DNA of 64,000 nt, taken from assembly GCF_023701745.1 (NCBI RefSeq), contig NZ_JAJOZB010000001.1:6681001-6745000 (forward strand), given 5' to 3'. Positions 41,312 through 48,878 of the stretch are shown one piece after another. The notes below the pieces were generated by a model. It saw only the letters and a list, made by a program, of their open reading frames with translations. It searched no databases and was not told the origin of the DNA. Each line of letters begins with the position of its first letter. Within the stretch, counting starts at the first letter, position 1. A program made the translations under genes and the position numbers. This DNA is from Streptomyces sp. RKAG293. Its GTDB lineage: Bacteria; Actinomycetota; Actinomycetes; Streptomycetales; Streptomycetaceae.

Positions 41312-44300
41312 GTGTCTGACGTACGAGCGGTCGTAGACCGCACCTTGGTGCGCTGTGAGGCCACATGGTCACCCGAAATTGAACGGCTCGTCGGCGGTGC
41401 CGGGGGCTACCCGGCGGGCTGGCTGCCGGCTGCCGCACGACTGCTGCACCTGTCCTGGAACGGAGGCGGGCGCGCCCCCGCCATTGCCGCAACGGCCTTG
41501 ATGGAGTACGCGCTGGATGTCGGCCCGCGCAACCACGTGCGGCGGCCGTCCTGGGTGATGCACCTGTGGCTGGCCGAACGTACTCTGTCCCGCCTCTACG
41601 CCGACTACCAGCTCTCCGGCGACGTGCGGCACTACCTCGCGGCGCAGATCCAGGGACGGACTCCGGATGACCCGGTCGCGGTCGCCGCTGCCTATTCCGA
41701 CCGGCCGTTCCCGCGCCACGGCCAGGCCGTCGAGCCGATCGAGCACCACGCGGCCCAACTGGCGGCCGACCTGCCGCCGGGTGACCTGGGGAGGTGCAGC
41801 TTGCTGGTCCGGCTCGCACAGGCCGCTGCCTTCCGCCACGAGTCCGGGGATGCGAGCGCGCTCCCCGAACTCTGGCACCGGGCCCGAGCCGCCCACGAAG
41901 CCGTCACCTCCGACCATCTCGAAGCAGAACTGGTTGGACGCTCTGCTGTGCACGCCGCCCTCACGTGGTTCCGCGCCCACGGGCGGGACTACGGCGCCGT
42001 CGAGTTCGCCGTGGACGCCGGGCGTACGGCGCTCGCCGCCGTCGAAAGGGCCCGCAGCCACGGCTTCCGGGACAACCCGCATGATGTCTCCGCCGTGCAC
42101 CTGATGCTCGCCATGGCGCTGATGTCGTCGCTGCGCAGGACGCTGGACACGGCGACGATCGAGGAAGCGATGGAGCACCTTGAGCGGTTTCGGGCTTTGG
42201 GTCCCCCGGACGACCAAGGCGTTTATGCGGCGAACATGGCCTCCCTGTTGACGGGCCGGGCCATCCTCAGCGGCTCGCGCGAGGACGTCGCCCGCGCGGA
42301 CGGGCTCTGGGAACAACTCCAGCGGGGGTTGCCGCCAGGCCACATGCTGTTGCCGCATATTGAGCAGAAGCGGGCGGCGTGCGCGCGGATGCCCCGCCTG
42401 ATGCGGATGCTGCCCTTCAATCCCGCCACCCCGTTGAAGCGACTGAGCCCCATGCTGGGGTCACTGTTCCCTGTCCCTGACCTGCCGCCGATCACGGTGA
42501 GCGCGCCGATGGACTCGCCCGGATACGCGTCGCCAGGGCCCGGACCGGAGGAGTTCGCAGCCTTCCTGGGAACCGGCGCCCGCCCGCCCCGCACCCGAAG
42601 GGCACCCTCCGGTGCTGCGCCGGGCCCTCCGCCCGGTGGGACCTCCACCTTCGCCCCGTCCGCAGAGGCCGCCACGTTCCGCTGGCCGCCGGGCCCGCCC
42701 GCCACGGCGGGCCCGCCCGACCCGCAGCTGCCGTCGGACATGGCGGGCCTGCCCGCCGAGGCCGAGGAGGTCTTCCACGGCCTGAGCGGAGTGAATGACA
42801 TCGCCCTTGACCCCCGTCGGCTGGCCCTGGCCGAACGGCAACTCCGCGAGCGGCTGGGAGATCCCGCCCTGGAGCACGGACGGCGCGGCTGGACCGCGAC
42901 CGTGCTGATGTCGGTCCTGGTCGTTCAGTACACCCTCAGCGAGGACACGGCTCTCCTGCTCGCGGCCGTCCGCCAGGGCGACGAGATACTCGCGACCCTG
43001 CCGCCGACCAGCTCCCGCTACATCGACCTGCTCTGCGCCGTGGAGGACAAGCGCAGCGCGATCGGCGGCCTGTACGAGGACGAAGCCACCCTGGTCCGTG
43101 CCTGCGACGCGTTGCGCTGGGCCGTGGAACGGGTGCCCGAGGACTCCGCCACCTGGATCGGCTGCGCCATACCCTACGCCCAGGCCCTCACGCACGTCGC
43201 CATGATGCGTCAGGAGCCTGGCAAGGCCCGGCAGGCCCGCCACATTCTCGACACGGCCGCGGCCCGGCTCGACGCGCTGCTGATCACCGCCGGACCGGCC
43301 GGGCAGCACCTGCAAAAGGTGCGGCCTGTGCTCGCCCAGATCATGGACCTCGCCGACCTTGCCGATGCCGAGCTCCGTGGCGACGTATACGCAGTCGAGG
43401 AGACCGACAGCACGTGGTCCCCGGAGACCGAGGCACTGCTGCCGCCGACGGCCCGGTTCGAGAGCGCGCGAATGGTGTTGGGCCGCGCCATCGAGCGACG
43501 TGACTGGGGTCTGGCTACGGACGCCGCCGCCGTCGCCCTGGAGATGTTGCCACTGCTCACTTCCCCGGCACTGCACCGTGACGACCGCCAAGCTGTGGCG
43601 CGCCGAGCCCTGCTCGGCCGCAGGCACCCCGGCACCTTAACGGCAGGCCCTGCGGTCGACGTGCCGGATCAGATCGCTGGGACGAGCCTGGGCCGCACTG
43701 GATGCGCGGTTGCTCTCGCCGCGGGGCGCACCGAACAGGCGGCGGTGCTGCTGGAACTGGGCCGTGCCGTTCTGATGAGCCAGGACCTTGAGGCCCGCGG
43801 TGACGTGTCGGACCTGGCCGCCGTCCACCCCTCCCTGGCCGATGCGTTCGCCGTCCTTTCGGCCCGCCTGCTCGACCATCAGGACACCCGTGAAGACGAG
43901 AGATCAGGGCGCGTGCGGGAGCAGCACGAGGTTGCCGAGCAGTGGCGCAGGCTGCTCGACGACATCAGGCGGCATCCTGGTTTCGAGACCTTCCTGCGAG
44001 CCCCGACCGTCGAGCAGATGCGGGCCGAGGCCGCCGAGGGACCCATTGCGCTGATCAACGTCGACCGGCTGCGCTGCGACGCGCTCGTCGTCACCGGCGA
44101 TGCTGTCCTGCGCGTGCCCCTCGACATCACTGAAGGGCTGCTGGCCTACACCGCACGGGAATTTCTGGCTGCGGCCGCGGTTGGCCGAGACGCGTCCGCC
44201 ACGCGCCAGCAGGAGGCGCAGGAGACGGTCTTCGCCACCCTTGAGCTGCTGTGGGACCGCGTTGCCCGGCCCGTACTCGACGCGGCCGGACTCACCGAGC

Positions 44301-45100
44301 CGATTCCGGGCGGCACCCCGTCGGCCGAGGTGCCCCGGCTGTGGTGGTCTGCCTCCGGTCCGCTGGCCCATCTGCCGCTGCATGCCGCCGGATACCACCG
44401 CCAGGAGGACGTGGCCGCGCGGCGTTCGGTGCTGGACCGAGTGGCCTCGTCCTACACTCCGGGCATCCGGGCCTTGAGCCACGCCCGGCAGGCACCGGTG
44501 GCCCGCGGGCTGGCCGGGCAGTACCTGGCGGTCGGCCAGCCGACCGGCGAGAACGGATCGGCCGGGGCATCGGCGCGGGAGATCGCCGCGGTCGCCCGGA
44601 CCCTGACCGGGCTGCGAGTCCTCGACGGGGCCACAGCCCGTGTGGATACCGTCCTGGCCGCACTTCCGTACGCCGCCATCGTGCACTTTGCCTGCCACGG
44701 CATCAGCGATCCCGCAGATCCGTCGCGGAGCCGGCTGGAACTGGCCGATGGTCCGCTGGAAGTGACGGGCGTCGCCCGGCAGCGGTTGCCCCGGGCTCAA
44801 CTGGCCGTGTTGCTCGCCTGCCACACCGCGCGGACCGACCGCCTGCCGGACGAGGCGATCCACCTGACCTCGGCTTTCCAGACCGCGGGGTACCCGCAGG
44901 TGGTCGGGGCGCTGTGGGAAGCCGCGGACCTGGTGTCGGTCCGGCTGGCGGGACATCTCTACCGGTCGCTGCGCCGTTACGGCGGGGGACTCGATGTCGC
45001 CGACACCGGGCGGGCGCTGAACGGCATTGTCCGCGACTTGCGGAAGCGCTACCCCAGAAGTCCGGCCGTCTGGGCTCCGTACGTGCACACCGGTCGCTGA
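41312..45100 (+). CDS. TPR-CHAT caspase-like protein 1
   Basis: A protein of 1,262 residues. Two blocks of helical TPR-like repeats (about 1-390 and 470-900) are separated by a Pro/Gly-rich linker (about 400-470). The C-terminal 350 residues form a CHAT (caspase HetF associated with TPRs) domain. The dyad is visible as His in VHFACHG (about residue 1130) and Cys in AVLLACHTA (about 1170), followed by the typical AIHLTSAFQTAGYPQVVGALW. Such proteases act in bacterial conflict and programmed-death systems, cleaving a partner after TPR-mediated sensing. GTG 41312 was chosen over TTG 41237 because of GGGGAGA. The small partner gene follows after 19 bp. Confidence 0.88.
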   Translation: MSDVRAVVDRTLVRCEATWSPEIERLVGGAGGYPAGWLPAAARLLHLSWNGGGRAPAIAATALMEYALDVGPRNHVRRPSWVMHLWLAERTLSRLYADYQLSGDVRHYLAAQIQGRTPDDPVAVAAAYSDRPFPRHGQAVEPIEHHAAQLAADLPPGDLGRCSLLVRLAQAAAFRHESGDASALPELWHRARAAHEAVTSDHLEAELVGRSAVHAALTWFRAHGRDYGAVEFAVDAGRTALAAVERARSHGFRDNPHDVSAVHLMLAMALMSSLRRTLDTATIEEAMEHLERFRALGPPDDQGVYAANMASLLTGRAILSGSREDVARADGLWEQLQRGLPPGHMLLPHIEQKRAACARMPRLMRMLPFNPATPLKRLSPMLGSLFPVPDLPPITVSAPMDSPGYASPGPGPEEFAAFLGTGARPPRTRRAPSGAAPGPPPGGTSTFAPSAEAATFRWPPGPPATAGPPDPQLPSDMAGLPAEAEEVFHGLSGVNDIALDPRRLALAERQLRERLGDPALEHGRRGWTATVLMSVLVVQYTLSEDTALLLAAVRQGDEILATLPPTSSRYIDLLCAVEDKRSAIGGLYEDEATLVRACDALRWAVERVPEDSATWIGCAIPYAQALTHVAMMRQEPGKARQARHILDTAAARLDALLITAGPAGQHLQKVRPVLAQIMDLADLADAELRGDVYAVEETDSTWSPETEALLPPTARFESARMVLGRAIERRDWGLATDAAAVALEMLPLLTSPALHRDDRQAVARRALLGRRHPGTLTAGPAVDVPDQIAGTSLGRTGCAVALAAGRTEQAAVLLELGRAVLMSQDLEARGDVSDLAAVHPSLADAFAVLSARLLDHQDTREDERSGRVREQHEVAEQWRRLLDDIRRHPGFETFLRAPTVEQMRAEAAEGPIALINVDRLRCDALVVTGDAVLRVPLDITEGLLAYTAREFLAAAAVGRDASATRQQEAQETVFATLELLWDRVARPVLDAAGLTEPIPGGTPSAEVPRLWWSASGPLAHLPLHAAGYHRQEDVAARRSVLDRVASSYTPGIRALSHARQAPVARGLAGQYLAVGQPTGENGSAGASAREIAAVARTLTGLRVLDGATARVDTVLAALPYAAIVHFACHGISDPADPSRSRLELADGPLEVTGVARQRLPRAQLAVLLACHTARTDRLPDEAIHLTSAFQTAGYPQVVGALWEAADLVSVRLAGHLYRSLRRYGGGLDVADTGRALNGIVRDLRKRYPRSPAVWAPYVHTGR

Positions 45101-45119
45101 GAGAGAAGAGGGCCACGCA

Positions 45120-45487
45120 TGTCCGCATCGATCCGATGGGACTTGGCACAAGAGGTGCAGCTGGCGCTGAACGTCATGCTCGACTGGCGGCTGCCACCCG
45201 ACGCCTGGGACGAGACCGGACGACTGCTGTCAGCGCTCGGCGAGGCTGTCGACGCGGGCGATGCGATGACGGTCGACGAGCTCACCGCCGACCTGGAGAC
45301 CAGCGGGTGGCGGGCCAGGCGGATCGGGGCCGCGCCGCAGAACCCCCCGCCTGATGGCAAGGTACCTGCGCCGCAGCCGGTGCGCGAGCGAGCCGTCGCC
45401 CTTCTCCATGCCCTCGAGCGGTCGACTGCCGCGGGACGCGACGGCACCGATTCCGCGGCGGGCGGCGGACAGCCGTCCGGACGGTGA
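45120..45487 (+). CDS. CATRA-associated small protein 1 (CHAT partner)
   Basis: A small helical protein of 122 residues. It contains ALNVMLDWRLPPDAWDETGRLLSALGEAVDAGD and, after a Pro-rich spacer, PVRERAVALLHALERS. The protein encoded at 53822 shares the same plan (VLLWTLPADRWERPDEAVAALATAWAAGD; PLRERLVALVHRM), so the two are homologues, each beside a CHAT gene. From memory this matches the small proteins of CATRA (caspase/TPR repeat-associated) systems. It could be the substrate, inhibitor or adaptor of the protease. Nineteen bp from the CHAT gene implies one operon. Confidence 0.72.
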
Positions 45488-45530
45488 ACGCACCGGCGGG
45501 ACACAGCCGTACGGGTCGGGAGGGGCGCCG

Positions 45531-46244
45531 ATGGTCTCTACACTCGTGAACATTGGGATAGGCCTGGTCACCAGCCTGGTGGGCGCGGTGCTGGGATGGC
45601 TCTGGGAGCGCGGGCGACGCCGCAGGGCGCTGTATCGCAAGGCGGATTTCTTCGGAGTGCGGCCCGGGGAGGACTGCCTGATCGTTCTCGGCAGCAAGTA
45701 CGGTACGCCCGGCAGCGCGCACCACCGGGATGCGCGCGCCGGTATCGAACTGGCAGTGCTGCTCGCCGGGCTCGGCTGTCGGGTGTCGGTTGAGTCCGGG
45801 GCCCTGCGGGGGAGCAACGGCGGCCGGACGGAGTTCTGTATCGGCGGGCCGGTCGGGGGCGCGAACCCCCGCACAGGCGGTCATCTGGCTGCCCACCTGC
45901 CGGGGGTGGCCATTCGCCCCTTCGGACCCGGGAGCGACGCGGTGGCCATCACGGTCGGAGGGCGGCAATACGACTTCGACCACGGAGTGCAGGAGTATGT
46001 CCTGGTGGCCCGGTTCACTCCGGTGGAGTCAACCCGGCCGGTGATCCTGGTCTGCGGGCAGAGTTCGGTGGCCAATCAGGCCGCCGTGGAATTCCTGCGC
46101 CGCGACTACTCGCAGGTGGCCGGCGCGGTCGGGTCGGTGCACAGGTTCTGCGTGCTGATCCGGGTCGGCCACATCGGCACGTATCTGTTCCATCAGGCGT
46201 CCCTCGAGCGGGACGTGTCGGTGGCGGCCTTCGGACAAAGGTGA
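45531..46244 (+). CDS. Membrane-anchored protein of unknown function
   Basis: The protein has 237 residues. A single N-terminal helix (STLVNIGIGLVTSLVGAVLGWLWE) followed by RGRRRR anchors it with the rest in the cytosol. The soluble part begins EDCLIVLGSKYGTPGSAHHRDARAGIELAVLLAGLGCRV, an alternating strand/helix pattern suggesting a Rossmann-like domain, and contains FCIGGPVGGANPRTGGHL. I do not recognise the family. It lies 43 bp after the small CHAT partner in the same orientation, so it is probably part of the same conflict operon. Its stop lies in the terminator stem. Confidence 0.6.
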   Translation: MVSTLVNIGIGLVTSLVGAVLGWLWERGRRRRALYRKADFFGVRPGEDCLIVLGSKYGTPGSAHHRDARAGIELAVLLAGLGCRVSVESGALRGSNGGRTEFCIGGPVGGANPRTGGHLAAHLPGVAIRPFGPGSDAVAITVGGRQYDFDHGVQEYVLVARFTPVESTRPVILVCGQSSVANQAAVEFLRRDYSQVAGAVGSVHRFCVLIRVGHIGTYLFHQASLERDVSVAAFGQR

Positions 46245-46272
46245 GCACCCGGTCGTGGACCGGGTGCTCACC
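46240..46272. terminator. Hairpin terminator overlapping a stop codon
   Basis: A perfect 15-bp stem, GGTGAGCACCCGGTC (46240-46254) pairing with 46258-46272, with a 3-nt loop. The TGA stop of the membrane protein (46242-46244) is inside the stem. It separates that operon from the convergent gene ending at 46314. Confidence 0.75.
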
Positions 46273-46313
46273 CAACGGGCCGGCGAACGGCTTTGCAGCC
46301 TCCCCCTGTTCGC

Positions 46314-46700
46314 TCAGAGACCCGTGTACTTGACGGAGGGATCGATCTCCTCCAGAGCGGCGATGAATCGGCGCATCTTGCTCTTCGCCTTGAGTCCCAG
46401 TGCGCCGAGATTCCGTACGACGCCAAGCGTGATTTCGCGGTGATCTCCCCGGTCCCACAGGTACATGTGGACTGCGGACTTCTGGATCTCCGCCCCTCGG
46501 CCGCCCAGCATCGCAACTACCGCGAAGTCCGGAACATCGTCGTCCAGCCTGTCGAATACGGAACCCCGGGGCTCCACGAACTCTGTTCCGGCGCCGGTGA
46601 TGTTCTCGCTGACCCAGCTCACTCGCATGGATTTCTGAAAGAGCGCGGCGGCGTCCTGTGCCGACGCTTCGGTGACTATCTCCACCGTCTGATTTGCCAT
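46314..46700 (-). CDS. Hypothetical protein (third gene of a small accessory operon)
   Basis: A protein of 128 residues, predicted soluble with mixed strands and helices (VEIVTEASAQDAAALFQKSMRVSWVSENI; DFAVVAMLGGRGAEIQKSAVHMYLW; RFIAALEEIDPSVKY). No family is recognised. ATG 46700 follows CAGGAGA. It lies 42 bp after the zinc-ribbon gene on the same strand, within the conflict island. Confidence 0.6.
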   Translation of the reverse strand: MANQTVEIVTEASAQDAAALFQKSMRVSWVSENITGAGTEFVEPRGSVFDRLDDDVPDFAVVAMLGGRGAEIQKSAVHMYLWDRGDHREITLGVVRNLGALGLKAKSKMRRFIAALEEIDPSVKYTGL

Positions 46701-46742
46701 GTGCTCGTCTCCTGATCCGAACGTGTCGGCCTGCTGGAGGCC

Positions 46743-46916
46743 TTAGTTGTCCTCGAAAATCTTCTCGCTGAAGCGGAACAGCCTTCCGCTGTTGAGGTAG
46801 TTCCTGCAGGCGGGGTTCTGGCATTCGTAGACGACCCACGACCCCTTGGGCTGACGTTGTTCGCTCTTCACGGTCATGCGCTGCCGGCAGACCTGACAGG
46901 TGCGTCCTCTGGGCAT
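46743..46916 (-). CDS. Small zinc-ribbon protein
   Basis: A protein of 57 residues with two Cys pairs, CQVC (near residue 7) and CQNPAC (near residue 33), flanking a basic strand-rich core (KGSWVVYECQNPACRNYLNSGRLFRFSE). This is the pattern of a small zinc ribbon binding nucleic acid or protein. ATG 46916 follows GAGGAG. It sits 11 bp after the upstream gene, so the pair is one transcript. Confidence 0.7.
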   Translation of the reverse strand: MPRGRTCQVCRQRMTVKSEQRQPKGSWVVYECQNPACRNYLNSGRLFRFSEKIFEDN

Positions 46917-46927
46917 GGCGGATCTCC

Positions 46928-47647
46928 TCACAGATCGGCGGGGGGCAGGGGAATGTACGGTTCGAGTTCGTCGGCGACCCAGTGCACGGGCACTTGGAAC
47001 GCCTCGCCGATCTGGGCGTAGAGGCTGTGGAGCGTGGCGGCCCGGAGCCAGTCGAAGTGGCCCCGGGTGGGGTCGGTGTCGCTGTGCCGCGCTTCGACGA
47101 CAGCCTGGTAGCCGCCATCCGGACCGCTTTGTACGTAGATGATGTTCGATTCGGCCTCGGCGGTGATCCGGGCGAGGGGACGGACCTCGCCCAGCGCGAG
47201 CGGGGTGATCACGGCCTCGTCCGGCGCGGGCCTGGGGCGCCCAACGAGCCACGGTTCGTCCCGGTGCTCACGCCAGAAACGATAGTCGTCAGGTGAGATC
47301 CGGCTGGTGGTAATGCCGTTGGACCGGAAGAACTCCAGGGCGGCCATCCGCACGCCGTCGTAGGAGGGGCTGCGACAATCGGAACCGGCGAGACTCCAGA
47401 TCGTCCGGGACGCACCGAACAACGCGAAGCCGCCGGCCGGCAGAACAGCCTCGGCCAGTTCCTCGGCGAATCGGTCCGGATCGGACTGGGCAAAGGCCAG
47501 GAACGGAGCCTGGAGTTCGTTCCAGACGTACGAGGCGTCGATACCGCTACCTGTCGGATCGAATTCGAATCGGCCGAACTGCTCCATTCTGGAGGCCACG
47601 TCAGGGGGAAAGTCGGTGGAGCTCGAGGGTCTGCGGAAGAACGACAT
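46928..47647 (-). CDS. Hypothetical protein (first gene of a small accessory operon)
   Basis: A protein of 239 residues, predicted soluble, with no signal or membrane segment. Recognisable stretches are SYVWNELQAPFLAFAQSDPDRFAEELAEAVLPAGGFALFGASRTIWSLAG and YDGVRMAALEFFRSNGITTSRISPDDYRFWREH. I cannot assign a family. ATG 47647 follows CAGGAG. It is first of three tightly spaced genes, divergent from the HTH gene. Confidence 0.6.
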   Translation of the reverse strand: MSFFRRPSSSTDFPPDVASRMEQFGRFEFDPTGSGIDASYVWNELQAPFLAFAQSDPDRFAEELAEAVLPAGGFALFGASRTIWSLAGSDCRSPSYDGVRMAALEFFRSNGITTSRISPDDYRFWREHRDEPWLVGRPRPAPDEAVITPLALGEVRPLARITAEAESNIIYVQSGPDGGYQAVVEARHSDTDPTRGHFDWLRAATLHSLYAQIGEAFQVPVHWVADELEPYIPLPPADL

Positions 47648-47936
47648 GTAGCTCCTGGCGCGAGGTCGGGATCGGTTGGCGGCCGTGTTGGTCGAGGTTC
47701 TTGTGTAGCAACGCGCCGAACGGCGGCACAACGATTCCTCGTGAAGCCGGACGATTCCCGGAAAAATATTCATGCGGCCCATGGGCTCCGACGTTGTTGA
47801 TACCGTCGTGCTCTCCGAGGCGATCATCGCTGCACGGTTCGATGGGACACCTGGGCGCGGACCGCGGAAGGGCTGCGATTGTCCTTGCCCGTGGGAGACT
47901 TGGCACGACGGGCAGGACGGCGGAACGGGGGGTGCC
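47648..47936. other. Divergent intergenic region
   Basis: 289 bp separate the three-gene operon and the HTH gene. An A/T patch (GGAAAAATATTC, 47760-47771) stands out and could hold a -10 element. An in-frame upstream ATG (47772) exists but the extra 55 residues look non-coding. No repeats were found. Confidence 0.35.
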
Positions 47937-48878
47937 ATGGGTCGTCCCGTGAAGGACATCGAACTCGACGGCTCACCGATTCGGTTGTTCGCCTTCTGGT
48001 TGCGCGACCTGCGCGGCTCGGCGGACCTGACTTTGGAGCAACTGGCGCGCCGCACCGGATACGGACGCACCACGGTGAGCGACGCCATGGGGGGCGTCAC
48101 CTTCCCTTCCCGGCGGGTCACACTCGCAGTGGTCGAGGCATGCGCGGGTGACCTGACCCGGTGGACCGTGTTCTGGGGCCAGGTCCGGCGGGCCCTCGAC
48201 CGTGACCCCGCCTCCGGGCCGGCCGACCTCACTCCGCCGCCGTGGGAGCAGTTGCGGGCCCCGACGGCCGGCGAGAGCGGCCCGGTGTGCCCGCCCGGCT
48301 GCCTACGCACCGACCTGCACGGTTACTACACCGAGTCGGTCGACACCCGCCTGCGGTTGGACACCCGGGCCCCGGAGGCGGTCGAAACCCGTGTCGTCGT
48401 CTCCACCTGCGATCGACTGGCTCGCATCCCGCTGGCATTCAGCGTGCCGCGGCACACCGATGACGTGGGAACCGAGCACGGGCTACACGTCTCTGTCGTG
48501 CGGGGCGGGCGGCTGCAGAGCTCCGAGCACCCCTATGAGAGCTACTTCCGGCAGGAACTCGCCCTGCGTGACCCGGTGCCGGTCGGTGCCCGCCACATCT
48601 ACGTCCTGCGACTACGGATACCGTCCGCGCAGCCGATGGCGCCGCACTTCGTCCACATCCCGCTCACCCGCAGCGAGAGGTTCCGGCTGCATGTCCGCTT
48701 CGACCCGGCGCGGCCCCCACGGACCGTCTGGCGGCTGAACGGGGTGCCTACCGCCGTGATCTACCAGCGACTGCCCGGCACTTCGCCGCTGAAGGTGAAC
48801 CCGGACGCCACGGTGGCCGCCGGCTTCACGGAGATGAAGGTCGGCTACGGCTACGGGCTGCGCTGGCAGGACGCCTGA
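47937..48878 (+). CDS. Helix-turn-helix (XRE-like) domain protein
   Basis: The protein has 313 residues. The first 80 form an XRE-like HTH of the actinobacterial type (GSPIRLFAFWLRDLRGSADLTLEQLARRTGYGRTTVSDAMGGVTFPSRRVTLAVVEACAGD). The remaining 220 residues are strand-rich (RIPLAFSVPRHTDDVGTEHGLHVSVV; HIYVLRLRIPSAQPMAPHFVHIPLTRSERFRLHV) and unrecognised. ATG 47937 follows a G-rich ribosome site. Its 3' end overlaps the convergent STAND gene by 53 bp. It is probably a regulator or sensor in the conflict island. Confidence 0.75.
   Translation: MGRPVKDIELDGSPIRLFAFWLRDLRGSADLTLEQLARRTGYGRTTVSDAMGGVTFPSRRVTLAVVEACAGDLTRWTVFWGQVRRALDRDPASGPADLTPPPWEQLRAPTAGESGPVCPPGCLRTDLHGYYTESVDTRLRLDTRAPEAVETRVVVSTCDRLARIPLAFSVPRHTDDVGTEHGLHVSVVRGGRLQSSEHPYESYFRQELALRDPVPVGARHIYVLRLRIPSAQPMAPHFVHIPLTRSERFRLHVRFDPARPPRTVWRLNGVPTAVIYQRLPGTSPLKVNPDATVAAGFTEMKVGYGYGLRWQDA

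Noticed and set aside
47772..47936. N-terminal extension of the HTH protein to ATG 47772
   Set aside because: The extra 55 residues (Cys/Gly/Trp-rich) precede the normal family start MGRPVKD and lack a ribosome site.
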